A stretch of DNA of 64,000 nucleotides. Source: Streptomyces amritsarensis (GTDB taxonomy: Bacteria; Actinomycetota; Actinomycetes; Streptomycetales; Streptomycetaceae). Below are positions 24,662 through 33,904 of this stretch, piece after piece. Made by a program: the position numbers and the translations under genes. The stretch spans positions 78,142-142,141 of the forward strand of contig NZ_MQUR01000007.1 of NCBI RefSeq assembly GCF_001953875.1, in the 5' to 3' direction. Numbering within the stretch: the first letter of the stretch is position 1; every line of letters begins with the position of its first letter. Below the pieces are notes generated by a model. That model searched no databases. It worked only from the letters and a program-made list of their open reading frames with translations, and had not been told where the DNA came from.

Positions 24662-26401
24662 ATGTCCCGTCAGTCCCACATATCGCGCCGCGTGGCCGCG
24701 GCCGCCGTCAGCCTCGTACTGGCCGGGGGCGCCGCCGCCTGCGGGCCCAAGGACGGTGCGGACGCGGCCGGCGCCGCCGGAGGCAAGCCCGGCGCCGCCG
24801 GCGCGCCGCAGAAGGGCGGCACGCTGACCGTCCTGAACTCCGAGCCGCAGAACGACTTCGACCCGGCCCGGCTCTACACCTCGGGCGGCGGAAACGTTCC
24901 CTCGCTGGTCTTCCGCACCCTGACCACCCGCAACCGGGAGGACGGCGCGGCCGGCACCAAGGTCGTGCCCGACCTGGCCACCGACATCGGCCGGCCCAAC
25001 GCCGACGCCACCGAGTGGACCTACACCCTCAAGGACGGCCTCAAGTACGAGGACGGCTCCCCGATCACCACCGCCGACATCAAGTACGGCATCGAGCGGT
25101 CCTTCGCCGCCGAGCTGTCGGGCGGAGCCCCGTACCTGCGCGACTGGCTCGTCGGCGGCGAGTCCTACGAAGGCCCGTACAAGGACGGAGGCAAGGGACT
25201 CGACTCGATCGCCGTGCCCGACGCGAAGACGATCGTCTTCAAACTGCGCAAGCCCGAGGGGGAGTTCCCCTTCGTCGCCACCCAGACGCAGTTCGCCCCC
25301 GTCCCCAGGGCCAAGGACACCGGCGCCAAGTACGAGGAGCACCCGCTCTCCTCCGGCCCCTACAAGGTCGTCGGGAACGAGAACGACGGCGAGCGCCTCA
25401 CCCTGGAGCGCAACGAGCACTGGGACCAGAAGACCGACGAGGAGCGCAAGGCCTACCCGGACCGGATCGACGTCCGCTCCGGTCTGGACGCCGCCGTCAT
25501 CAACCAGCGCCTGACCACCAGCGCCGGACCCGACGCGGCGGCCATCACCACCGACACCAACCTCGGCCCGGCGGAGCTGGCGCAGGTCGGCGAGAACAAG
25601 GAGCTCGCCGGCCGCGTCGGCACCGGCCACTTCGGCTACGTCAACTACATCGCCTTCAACCCGAAGGTCGCGCCCTTCGACAACCCGAAGGTGCGCCAGG
25701 CGATCTCCCACGCGATCAACCGCACCAGCGTGGTCAACGCCGCCGGCGGCTCCGCGCTGGCCGAGCCCGCCACCACCTTCCTGCCCGAGCGGGAGGCCTT
25801 CGGCTTCACCCCCTACGACCACTTCCCGGCGGGGAAGACCGGCGACCCGGCCAAGGCGAAGGAACTGCTGAAGGAGGCGGGCTTCCCCGACGGCCTCACC
25901 GTCACCCTGACCCACTCCACCGCGCAGAACCGCCAGACCAGCCCCGAGGTCGCCACCGCCGTCCAGCAGGCGCTCGCCGCCGCCGGCATCACCGTCAAGC
26001 TGGAGGGCCTGGAGAACAACGCCTTCAACGAGCGGCGCTGGGACGCCAAGAACACCCCCGGCTTCTTCCTCTCCCGCTGGGGCGCCGACTGGCCGTCCGG
26101 CGGCCCCTTCCTCGCGCCCATCTTCGACGGCCGGCAGATCGTGACCGGCGGCTCCAACTACAACCACGCGCAGCTCGACGACCCCGCCGTCAACGCCGAG
26201 ATCGACGAGATCGCCAAGCTCACCGACCTCGCCGCGGCCGGCAAGCGCTGGGGAGCCCTCGACAAGAAGATCGGCGAGCAGGCCCTCACCGTGCCGCTCT
26301 TCCACCCGGTCTACAAGCGGCTCGTCGGCAAGGACGTCAAGAACGTCGTCATCAGCGACTGGACCGGCGTCCTCGACATCTCGCAGGTCGCGGTCAAGTG
26401 A
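24662..26401 (+). CDS. Oligopeptide ABC transporter substrate-binding lipoprotein
   Basis: A 579-residue solute-binding protein of family 5 (OppA/DppA type). The signal peptide ends in a lipobox LAGGAAAC, so the mature protein is lipid-anchored outside the membrane. The GGTLTVLNSEPQNDFDPARL start and the LKDGLKYEDGSPITTADIKY block are diagnostic. It captures peptides or similar solutes for the two permeases downstream. The ATG at 24662 was chosen over 24557 because it places the basic signal-peptide region at the N-terminus. It overlaps the permease start by GTGA. Confidence 0.92.
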   Translation: MSRQSHISRRVAAAAVSLVLAGGAAACGPKDGADAAGAAGGKPGAAGAPQKGGTLTVLNSEPQNDFDPARLYTSGGGNVPSLVFRTLTTRNREDGAAGTKVVPDLATDIGRPNADATEWTYTLKDGLKYEDGSPITTADIKYGIERSFAAELSGGAPYLRDWLVGGESYEGPYKDGGKGLDSIAVPDAKTIVFKLRKPEGEFPFVATQTQFAPVPRAKDTGAKYEEHPLSSGPYKVVGNENDGERLTLERNEHWDQKTDEERKAYPDRIDVRSGLDAAVINQRLTTSAGPDAAAITTDTNLGPAELAQVGENKELAGRVGTGHFGYVNYIAFNPKVAPFDNPKVRQAISHAINRTSVVNAAGGSALAEPATTFLPEREAFGFTPYDHFPAGKTGDPAKAKELLKEAGFPDGLTVTLTHSTAQNRQTSPEVATAVQQALAAAGITVKLEGLENNAFNERRWDAKNTPGFFLSRWGADWPSGGPFLAPIFDGRQIVTGGSNYNHAQLDDPAVNAEIDEIAKLTDLAAAGKRWGALDKKIGEQALTVPLFHPVYKRLVGKDVKNVVISDWTGVLDISQVAVK

Positions 26402-27381
26402 GCCTCACCCTCGAACGGTCCGCGCCGGCGCCCGGGGCCGTCCCCCCGGGCGCCGGCGCCGGACGCCAGGTGTGGCGGCGCCTGCGCCGACGGCCCTCCG
26501 CCGCCGTGGCCGCCGCCGTACTGGCCCTGCTCGTCCTGCTCGCCCTCGCCGCCCCACTGGTCGCGCACCTCACCGGCCAGGACCCGAACACCTACCACGA
26601 CGACCTCGTGGACTCCGCCCGCGGCGGCGTCCCGATCGGCTCCTTCGGCGGGATCTCCGCCGACCACTGGCTCGGCGTCGAACCGGGCACCGGCCGCGAC
26701 CTGTTCACCCGGCTCCTGTACGGGGCACGCGTCTCGCTGCTCGTCGCCCTCGGCGCGGTCGCCGTACAGACGGCCGTCGGTGTCGCCGTGGGCCTCGCCG
26801 CCACGCTCGGCGGACGCACCGCGGACCAGGTCATCGGGCGGACCACCGACGTGATGATCGCCCTGCCGATGCTGGTCATCGGCATCGCCCTCACCGCCGT
26901 CGTCCCGCCCGACTTCCCCCGCCCGCTGCTGCTCGTCCTCATCATCGGGCTGCTCGATTGGGGCGGCACCGCCCGGATGGTGCGCGCCCAGGCCCTGGCC
27001 CTGCGCGGCCTCGACTTCGTCGACGCCGCCCGGCTCGCCGGAAGCGGAAAGCTGCGCATCGCCCGGCGCGAACTGCTGCCGTCCCTGGCCGCACCCGTGA
27101 TCACCTACGCCGCGATCAAGGTGCCCACCGCCATCGTCGCCGAGGCCTCGCTGTCCTTCCTGGGCGTCGGCGTGAAGCCGCCCACCCCCTCCTGGGGGCA
27201 GATGCTCTCCAGCGCCCAGACCTGGTTCCGCGCCGACCCCGCCTACGTCCTGCTCCCCGCCGGACTGCTCTTCACCACCGTGCTCGCCTCCACCGTCCTC
27301 GGCGACGCCGTCCGCACGGCACTCGACCCGCGCGAAGGCTCCCGCCTGCGGGTCGGCACCGGAAAGGAGCGCACGGGGTGA
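26398..27381 (+). CDS. ABC transporter permease, OppC/DppC type
   Basis: A 327-residue inner-membrane permease. It has an N-terminal OppC-like segment with one helix (AVAAAVLALLVLLALAAPLV), then the binding-protein-dependent transport domain with five helices. The EAA-type cytoplasmic loop DAARLAGSGKLRIARRELLP near residue 210 contacts the ATPase. The GTG start overlaps the binding-protein stop, and the stop overlaps the next permease, so translation is coupled through the operon. Unusually, the C-type permease precedes the B-type. Confidence 0.92.
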   Translation: MSLTLERSAPAPGAVPPGAGAGRQVWRRLRRRPSAAVAAAVLALLVLLALAAPLVAHLTGQDPNTYHDDLVDSARGGVPIGSFGGISADHWLGVEPGTGRDLFTRLLYGARVSLLVALGAVAVQTAVGVAVGLAATLGGRTADQVIGRTTDVMIALPMLVIGIALTAVVPPDFPRPLLLVLIIGLLDWGGTARMVRAQALALRGLDFVDAARLAGSGKLRIARRELLPSLAAPVITYAAIKVPTAIVAEASLSFLGVGVKPPTPSWGQMLSSAQTWFRADPAYVLLPAGLLFTTVLASTVLGDAVRTALDPREGSRLRVGTGKERTG

Positions 27382-28370
27382 CCCGGTTCGTCCTCAAGCG
27401 GACCGGCGGCGCACTGCTCGTGCTGCTCGCCCTGTCCGTCATCGTCTACTCCCTGTTCTACCTGGCCCCCGGCGACCCCGCCCGCCTCGCCTGCGGCGAG
27501 CGCTGCAACCCGCAGCAGATCGCCCAGGTCCGCGAACAGCTCGGGTTGAACGAGTCCACCGTCGCCCAGTACCTGCACTTCCTCCAGGGACTGGTGGCCG
27601 GCCGGGACCACTCCGCCGGAGCCGGGCTCGTCCTGCACTGCGACGCGCCCTGCCTGGGCCTGTCGTACCAGACCGACCAGCAGGTCACCGACCTGATCCT
27701 GACCAGGCTGCCCGCCACCCTGTCGCTCGCGCTGGGCGCCCTGGCCATCTGGCTGCTGGTCGGCGTCGGCACCGGAGTGCTGTCCGCGCTGCGCCGCGGC
27801 GGCATCACCGAACGCCTGCTGACCGTCCTCACCCTCGCCGGCACCGGCACGCCCGTCTTCATCCTGGGGCTGCTGCTCCTCATGGCGGTCTGCGCGTACC
27901 TGCAGTGGCTGCCGTTCCCGACCTATGTGCCGCTCACGGAGGACCCCGAGCAGTGGGCCTGGAACCTGCTGCTGCCCTGGCTGACGCTCGGCCTGTTCGA
28001 GAGCGCCAAGTACGCGCGGATCACGCGCAGTTCGACCCTCGAAACCCTCGCCGAGGACCACATCCGCACCTTCCGCGCCTACGGGGTGGGGGAGCGGGCC
28101 CTGGTCACCCGGCACGCGGTGCGCGGCGCCGTCGCCCCCGTGATCGCCCTCAGCGCCGTCGACTTCGGCACGATGATCGGCGGCGCGGTGCTGACGGAGT
28201 CGCTGTTCGGGATCCCCGGGCTCGGCAAGACCCTCATCGACGCGGTGCGGGTCGTGGACCTGCCCGTCGTGGTGGGCGTCGTCCTGGCGATCGGCACGGC
28301 CGTGGTCGTCGCGGGCGCCGTCGCCGACCTGCTGTACGCGGCCGCGGACCGAAGGGTGGCCCTCGCATGA
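27378..28370 (+). CDS. ABC transporter permease, OppB/DppB type
   Basis: A 330-residue permease with the OppB N-terminus (FVLKRTGGALLVLLALSVIV, FYLAPGDPAR). Six transmembrane helices are predicted, and the EAA loop is near THAVRG/FRAYGVGERALVTRHA. The large extracytoplasmic loop contains three cysteines (SAGAGLVLHCDAPCLG plus CGERCN upstream), which could form disulfides. It pairs with the OppC-type permease to make the channel. The GTG start overlaps the preceding stop, and the ATPase start overlaps its own stop. Confidence 0.92.
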   Translation: MTRFVLKRTGGALLVLLALSVIVYSLFYLAPGDPARLACGERCNPQQIAQVREQLGLNESTVAQYLHFLQGLVAGRDHSAGAGLVLHCDAPCLGLSYQTDQQVTDLILTRLPATLSLALGALAIWLLVGVGTGVLSALRRGGITERLLTVLTLAGTGTPVFILGLLLLMAVCAYLQWLPFPTYVPLTEDPEQWAWNLLLPWLTLGLFESAKYARITRSSTLETLAEDHIRTFRAYGVGERALVTRHAVRGAVAPVIALSAVDFGTMIGGAVLTESLFGIPGLGKTLIDAVRVVDLPVVVGVVLAIGTAVVVAGAVADLLYAAADRRVALA

Positions 28371-30007
28371 CGCAGACACTGGTGGAGGTCGCCGACCTCG
28401 CGGTCGAATTCCCCGTCGACGGCGCCGACGCCTACGTACGAGCCGTGGACAAGGTCTCCTTCACCCTGGAGGAGGGCCGCGCCCTGGGCATCGTGGGCGA
28501 GTCCGGCAGCGGCAAGTCCACCGTCGCCGCCGCCCTGCTCGGCCTGCACCGCGGCACGGGCGCGCGCCTGTCCGGCACCGTCCGGGTCGGCGGCACCGAC
28601 GTGGCCGCGGCGACACCCGCCGCACTGCGCCGGCTGCGCGGCGGGACGGCCGCCATGGTCTTCCAGGACCCGCTCAGCTCCCTGGACCCGTACCTCGCCA
28701 TCGGCGACCAGATCGCCGAGGTCCACCGGATCCACTCGGGCGCCTCCCGGCGGGCCGCCCGCGCCCGGGCCGTCCGGGTGCTCGACCGGGTGGGCATCGC
28801 GGACGCCGCACGCCGCTCCCGCGCCCGCCCGCACGAGTTCAGCGGCGGCATGCGGCAGCGCGCCCTCATCGCGATGGCGCTGGCCTGCGACCCGCGGCTG
28901 CTGATCGCCGACGAGCCGACCACCGCGCTGGACGTCACCGTCCAGGCCCAGATCCTGGACCTGCTGCACGGGCTGCGCGAGGAGCGCGGCCTCGGCCTGC
29001 TGCTGGTCACCCACGACGTGGGCGTGGCCGCGGAGAGCGTGGACGAACTCCTCGTCATGCGGGACGGCTCCGCCCTGGAGCGCGGCCCGGTGGCCTCCGT
29101 GCTCGCCGCACCGGCCGAGGCGTACACGCGCGCGCTGCTGGCGGCGGTGCCGAGACTGGACGGGCCGCGGGCCTCCCGGTCCCTGCCCGGACCCGCGCCG
29201 GACAGCTCGGCCGCACCCGTCGTCGAAGCCGTGGAACTGCGGCGGGAGTTCGGCCGGCGCGGGCGGCGCGTCGCCGCCGTCGCCGGGGTGTCCCTCGCCG
29301 TGCGCGCAGGGGAGACCCTCGGCATCGTCGGCGAGAGCGGCTCCGGCAAGAGCACGCTGGGGCGGATGCTCGTCGGACTCGTGCAACCCGACTCCGGCCT
29401 GGTCCGGCACGGCGGCGCCCCCGCCACCGGGATCACGTCCGGCGTGCAGATGGTCTTCCAGGACCCGGTCTCCTCCCTCAACCCGCGCCGCAGCATCGGC
29501 GAGTCCATCGCCGACCCGCTGCGCGCGGCCGGGGAACGCGACGAGGCGGCCCTGCGCGCCCGCGTCGGGGAACTGCTGGAGCGCGTCGGCCTGGAGGCCG
29601 GGCACTACGACCGCTACCCGCACGAGTTCAGCGGCGGCCAGCGCCAGCGGGTGGGCATCGCCCGGGCACTGGCGCCCCGGCCCCGGCTGATCGTCTGCGA
29701 CGAGCCCGTCTCGGCCCTCGACGTGACCACGCAGGCACAGGTCACCGCTCTGCTGGCGCAGCTCCAGCGGGAGTCCGGCATCGCCCTGGTCTTCATCGCG
29801 CACGACCTCGCCGTGGTCCGCCAGGTCAGCGACCGGGTCGCCGTCATGCGGGCCGGCCGGATCGTGGAGGAGGGCCCGGTGGACCAGGTCTACGACCGTC
29901 CGGTCCACCCCTACACGCGCCGCCTGCTGGCCGCCGTACCGGGCCTGGACCCGGAGCAGGCCGCGCAACGCCGGTCCTCGCGCCAGGAGGCCCTGGCCAC
30001 CGCCTAG
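28367..30007 (+). CDS. Fused dual ATP-binding protein of peptide ABC transporter
   Basis: A 546-residue protein with two complete nucleotide-binding domains joined head to tail, equivalent to OppD plus OppF. Each half has Walker A (GESGSGKST twice), a Q loop (VFQDPLSSLDP, VFQDPVSSLNP), the signature (FSGGMRQR, FSGGQRQR) and Walker B (IADEPTTALD, VCDEPVSALD). It powers import through the two permeases. Each half ends in the OppD/F-type YTRALLAAVPRL or YTRRLLAAVPGL element. The ATG overlaps the permease stop. It is the last gene of the operon, before a strong hairpin. Confidence 0.93.
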   Translation: MTQTLVEVADLAVEFPVDGADAYVRAVDKVSFTLEEGRALGIVGESGSGKSTVAAALLGLHRGTGARLSGTVRVGGTDVAAATPAALRRLRGGTAAMVFQDPLSSLDPYLAIGDQIAEVHRIHSGASRRAARARAVRVLDRVGIADAARRSRARPHEFSGGMRQRALIAMALACDPRLLIADEPTTALDVTVQAQILDLLHGLREERGLGLLLVTHDVGVAAESVDELLVMRDGSALERGPVASVLAAPAEAYTRALLAAVPRLDGPRASRSLPGPAPDSSAAPVVEAVELRREFGRRGRRVAAVAGVSLAVRAGETLGIVGESGSGKSTLGRMLVGLVQPDSGLVRHGGAPATGITSGVQMVFQDPVSSLNPRRSIGESIADPLRAAGERDEAALRARVGELLERVGLEAGHYDRYPHEFSGGQRQRVGIARALAPRPRLIVCDEPVSALDVTTQAQVTALLAQLQRESGIALVFIAHDLAVVRQVSDRVAVMRAGRIVEEGPVDQVYDRPVHPYTRRLLAAVPGLDPEQAAQRRSSRQEALATA

Positions 30008-30089
30008 TTGGGGCCCGGCCAAGGCTGTACTTCTAGCGTGCTCGAACGCGAACCGTACGGGAAAGTTACGACTCTTCACCCCTTCCGGT

Positions 30090-30117
30090 GGCGCGACGGA
30101 CAACCGTCCGTCGCGCC
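30090..30117 (+). terminator. Terminator of the oligopeptide ABC operon
   Basis: A 12-bp perfect stem (ggcgcgacggac / gtccgtcgcgcc) with loop aacc, 83 bases after the ATPase stop. Confidence 0.75.
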
Positions 30118-30191
30118 TTCGGCATATCCGCTTGAGTTCTTCCGCGGCGGGTCGCCTGACCGACGGCGACCGCCTGGACGGGAGATCGGGG

Positions 30192-31823
30192 GTGCCACTC
30201 GTGCGGATCGGACTACTCACGGAAGGTGGTTATCCGTATGCGACGGGCGAGGCCAGGCTGTGGTGCGACCGGCTCGTGCGCGGACTCCCGCAGCACGAGT
30301 TCGAGCTGTACGCGCTGAGCCGCAGCGCCGAGCAGGAACGCGCCCGGGTCCCGCTGCCCGAGCACGTCGCCCACGTCCGCACGGCTCCCCTGTGGGCCCC
30401 CGCCGACGACGGGCGGACCTACGCCCGGCGCGAGCGCCGGCGGTTCGCCGACTGCTTCGGCGAGCTGGTCCACGGCATCTGCGCAGGCGCGCCGGACCCC
30501 TTCGCGGCCGGGCTCTACGGGCTCGCCGACCTCGCCCGCGAACAGGGCGGGCTCCACGCCGCGCTGCGCTCCGAGTCGGCGGTGCGGGCGCTGGAGGGCG
30601 CCTGCCGGGCCCACGGCGCGAGCCGCACCGTCCAGGCGGCGCACGTCGCCGACCTGCTGGAGTTCGTCGACGAACTGGAGCGCATGCTGCGCCCGCTGTC
30701 CCTCGACTGGTACGAGGAGGACGCCCGCGGCGAGGGCCTCGGCGCGGTCGACGTCTGCCACGCGGCGGCGGGCGGGGTGGCGGCGCTCCCCGGACTGCTG
30801 GCCAAACGCTTCTTCGGGGTTCCGCTGCTGGTCACCGAGTACGGGGTCCAACTGCGCGCCCACTACCTGTCCCACCTCGGCGCCGGGCGGGGCGAGGAGC
30901 CCCGCCCCGCCGTACGGGCCCTGCTCGCCGCCTTCCACCTGCGGCTGGCCTGCGAGATCTACGCCCGGGCCGACTTCCTGACCCCCGGCAACGCCCACGC
31001 CCGGCGCTGGCAGGAGCGGTGCGGCGCCGGCCGCGACCGGCTGCGGACCGTCCACCCGGGGATGGAGGCGGACCGATTCGCCACCGTCGGGGAGTCCGCC
31101 GACCGCGGGGACCCGGACACCCTCGTGTGGGTCGGCCGGGTGGAGCCCGCCAAGGACCTCATCGCCCTGCTGCACGCTTTCGCCGAGGTCAGGAGGGCCG
31201 AACCGCGCGCCCGGCTGCGGATCTTCGCCACGGCGGCGGATCCCGGCTACCTCGCCGACTGCCGTTCCCTCGCCGCACAGTTGTTCCCCGACGAGGCCGC
31301 CGACAGCGTCACCGTCGGGGAGAACTCGGTCGCCTTCGAGGAGATCGGCGGACCCGAGGCACCCTCCGCGGCCGACGCGTACGGCGCCGGGCGGGTCGTC
31401 GTGCTGTCCTCCGTGATCGAGGGCTTCCCCGTCACCCTCGCCGAGGCGATGTTCTGCGGGCGCGCCACCGTCTCCACCGACGTCGGCGCGGTCTGCGAGG
31501 TCATCGGCGGCACCGGGCTCGTCGTCCCGCCGCGCAACCCGCGGGCGCTCGCCGAGGCCTGCCTGTCCCTGCTCGGGGACGCCGAGCGGGCGGAGCGGCT
31601 CGGAGCCGCGGCCCGGGCGCGGGCCCTGGAGCTGTTCACCGTCGCGCAGAACGTCGCCGCCTTCCAGGAGATCTACCTGCGGCTGCTCGCCAAGGGCTCC
31701 GGGCGGCCCGACGGCGGCGGCATCCCCTTCGCCCGGCCCCCGGAGGCGCGGGTGCCCGGGCACTGGACCAGCCCGACCTGGGCCAAGCCCGCACCGGACC
31801 CGACCTCGGAGGCCGCCGTATGA
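30192..31823 (+). CDS. DUF3492/GT4 glycosyltransferase, PelF-like
   Basis: A 543-residue GT-B fold glycosyltransferase. The N-terminal half is DUF3492 (TEGGYPYATGEARLWCDRLV), the domain that defines PelF-type enzymes; the C-terminal half is a GT4 domain with VWVGRVEPAKDL and the EX7E motif in EGFPVTLAEAM near residue 415. PelF uses a UDP-sugar to polymerise the Pel exopolysaccharide in the cytoplasm. The start at GTG 30192 has GGGAG seven bases upstream; GTG 30201 is possible. Its stop overlaps the next ATG. With the following membrane, epimerase and spherulin-4 genes it looks like a surface-polysaccharide cluster. The exact sugar is unknown. Confidence 0.85.
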   Translation: MPLVRIGLLTEGGYPYATGEARLWCDRLVRGLPQHEFELYALSRSAEQERARVPLPEHVAHVRTAPLWAPADDGRTYARRERRRFADCFGELVHGICAGAPDPFAAGLYGLADLAREQGGLHAALRSESAVRALEGACRAHGASRTVQAAHVADLLEFVDELERMLRPLSLDWYEEDARGEGLGAVDVCHAAAGGVAALPGLLAKRFFGVPLLVTEYGVQLRAHYLSHLGAGRGEEPRPAVRALLAAFHLRLACEIYARADFLTPGNAHARRWQERCGAGRDRLRTVHPGMEADRFATVGESADRGDPDTLVWVGRVEPAKDLIALLHAFAEVRRAEPRARLRIFATAADPGYLADCRSLAAQLFPDEAADSVTVGENSVAFEEIGGPEAPSAADAYGAGRVVVLSSVIEGFPVTLAEAMFCGRATVSTDVGAVCEVIGGTGLVVPPRNPRALAEACLSLLGDAERAERLGAAARARALELFTVAQNVAAFQEIYLRLLAKGSGRPDGGGIPFARPPEARVPGHWTSPTWAKPAPDPTSEAAV

Positions 31824-32725
31824 CCACCGTCGACCCCGACACCGCAGTCCCGCCGTCACCGGCGGCCGAAAAGGTGCGCCGACGGGCCGCCGGCGATCCC
31901 GTCAAGGCCCTGCTGCACCGGCACCGCACGCTGTGCGAGCGGGCCGTGGACCCCCTGGAGATCGCAGCCGGGCTGGAGGCCCACGGGATCACCGACCGCA
32001 CCGCGGCCCGCTTCCGCCACCGCGACGTCTTCTCCCTGGCCGAGGAGCTGTACGCACGCAGCCCGCGCGCAGAGGCTCCGGCCGCCGCCCCGGCCCCGGT
32101 CCCGGCCGGGCCGTCCGCCCACCGCGCCTTCGGCTGCGCGCTGCTGCCCGGGGCCCTCGCCGCGGCCGCGGCCGCCGCGGGCCAGGCGTGGGCCGGGCCG
32201 GCCGCCGTGGCCGCCGCCGTCGCCGCCCTGGTGTGGCCGGGGCGGGCCGGCGGAGGCCGCTTCCCCTGGCTCGCGCACCTGCTGGCCGCCGCCGTCGCGG
32301 GCTGGGCCGCGTACCGGTACGGCACCGCCCTCGCGGTCGGCCTCGCGCTGGCCGTCGCCCCCGGTCACCTGCTCGCCACCGCCTTCGCGGCCGGGGCCCG
32401 GGCCCGGCTCGGCGGCAGCCGCGCCCTGGAGGACTTCGCCGACCGGGCCCGCCCGCTGCTGCTCACGGTCGTCGCGGGCTTCACCGCGGCCGCCGCCGGG
32501 GCCGCCGCGCTCGCCGGCACACCGCTGCCGGTGGCCGTGCCGCTCGCCCTGCTGCTCTTCCTGACCCGGCTGCTGCTGCGCCACGGATCCCGCCGCGGAC
32601 CCGTCGCCGCCGCACTCGCCCTCGCCCTGATCCCGGTCCCGGCGGCGGCCACCGCCGCCGCGGCCGCCCTCCTCGTCCACGCCGTCCTCGCCCTGTCCCG
32701 CGCATCCGCGCATGCCAGGCCGTGA
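31820..32725 (+). CDS. Polytopic membrane protein of the glycosyltransferase cluster
   Basis: A 301-residue protein. Residues 1-75 are a hydrophilic, conserved-looking domain (LLHRHRTLCERAVDPLEIAA, GLEAHGITDRTAARFRHRDV), followed by about eight Ala/Leu-rich transmembrane helices. I recognise no family. PelG, the usual membrane partner of PelF, is larger with about twelve helices, so this is not a clear PelG. Its coupling to the glycosyltransferase (ATGA overlap) suggests it anchors the enzyme or exports its product. Confidence 0.8.
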   Translation: MTTVDPDTAVPPSPAAEKVRRRAAGDPVKALLHRHRTLCERAVDPLEIAAGLEAHGITDRTAARFRHRDVFSLAEELYARSPRAEAPAAAPAPVPAGPSAHRAFGCALLPGALAAAAAAAGQAWAGPAAVAAAVAALVWPGRAGGGRFPWLAHLLAAAVAGWAAYRYGTALAVGLALAVAPGHLLATAFAAGARARLGGSRALEDFADRARPLLLTVVAGFTAAAAGAAALAGTPLPVAVPLALLLFLTRLLLRHGSRRGPVAAALALALIPVPAAATAAAAALLVHAVLALSRASAHARP

Positions 32726-32893
32726 CGTCCCCCGGGACCACCGCGCCGACCGCGCCCTGATCCGGCCCGATCGGCAGGACACCGCCCGGGAGCCGACGCC
32801 GTGGCGCTCCGCCCGTACCCCGCCCCATCCGTCCGTCCGTCCGCAAGGAGAAACAGACATGACCGGCCAGCCAACCAACCAAGGGGTCACGCG

Positions 32894-33904
32894 ATGAGGG
32901 TGCTGCTGATCGGAGCCAACGGATACCTCGGCCGCTACGTCGCCGACCGGCTGCTCGCCGACCCGGCCGTCCAGCTCACCGCGCTCGGCCGCGGCGACGA
33001 CGCCGACGTCCGCTTCGACCTCGCCACCGGCAGCCCCGGAGCGCTCACGCGCTTCCTCGACGCCGTCCACCCCGGCGTCGTCATCAACTGCGCCGGAGCC
33101 ACCCGGGGCGGGGCCCGCGAACTCACCCGGCACAACACCGTCGCCGTCGCGACGATCTGCGAGTCCCTGCGCCGCAGCGGCTGCGGGGCCCGGCTCGTGC
33201 AGCTCGGCTGCGCCGCCGAGTACGGGCCCAGCCAGCCCGGATCCTCCACGGCCGAGGACGCCGTCCCGAGACCCGGCGGACCGTACGGCGTCAGCAAACT
33301 GGCCGCCACCGAGCTGGTCCTCGGCTCCGGGCTGGACGCCGTCGTGCTGCGGATCTTCTCTCCCGTCGGCCCGGGCACCCCGGCCGGGTCACCGCTCGGC
33401 CGCCTCGCCGAGGCCATGCGCCGCGCGATGCAGTCCGGCGACGGCGAGCTCAAGCTCAGCGGCCTCGGAGTGCAGCGCGACTTCGTCGACGTACGGGACG
33501 TGGCACGGGCCGTGCACGCCGCATCCCTGTCCGCCGCCCAGGGCGTGGTGAACATCGGCACCGGCCGCGCCGTCCGGCTGCGCGACGCGGCCGCCGTCCT
33601 GGCACGGGTCGCCGGATACGGCGGAGCCCTGCACGAGCTGGACGTACCGCACGGCGGACCCCAGCAGGCGCACGGGCACCCCGGCCGCCCGGCCGGCCTC
33701 GCCTCCATCGGGTCCCCCCGCTCCGAGGCCACCGCCGAGCAGATGGCCGCCGCGGTCCCCCAGCCGTACCCCTACCCCGACGGCTGCGGGGCCTGGCAGC
33801 AGGCCGATGTGCGGACCGCCCGCGACCGGCTCGGCTGGCGGCCCCGGATCAACCTGGAGGAGTCCCTCGCGGACATCTGGATGGAGGCGGCATGCCGCAT
33901 CTGA
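32894..33904 (+). CDS. NAD-dependent epimerase/dehydratase
   Basis: A 336-residue extended short-chain dehydrogenase. The Rossmann glycine motif GANGYLGRYV is at the N-terminus, and the catalytic YGVSK (Tyr-x3-Lys) is near residue 134, after the EYGPSQPGS active-site stretch. Such enzymes act on nucleotide sugars as epimerases, dehydratases or reductases. The ATG has AAGGGG seven bases upstream. It begins 168 bases after the membrane protein gene and overlaps the spherulin-4 gene by 13 bases. It probably supplies or modifies the sugar donor of the upstream glycosyltransferase. Confidence 0.87.
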   Translation: MRVLLIGANGYLGRYVADRLLADPAVQLTALGRGDDADVRFDLATGSPGALTRFLDAVHPGVVINCAGATRGGARELTRHNTVAVATICESLRRSGCGARLVQLGCAAEYGPSQPGSSTAEDAVPRPGGPYGVSKLAATELVLGSGLDAVVLRIFSPVGPGTPAGSPLGRLAEAMRRAMQSGDGELKLSGLGVQRDFVDVRDVARAVHAASLSAAQGVVNIGTGRAVRLRDAAAVLARVAGYGGALHELDVPHGGPQQAHGHPGRPAGLASIGSPRSEATAEQMAAAVPQPYPYPDGCGAWQQADVRTARDRLGWRPRINLEESLADIWMEAACRI

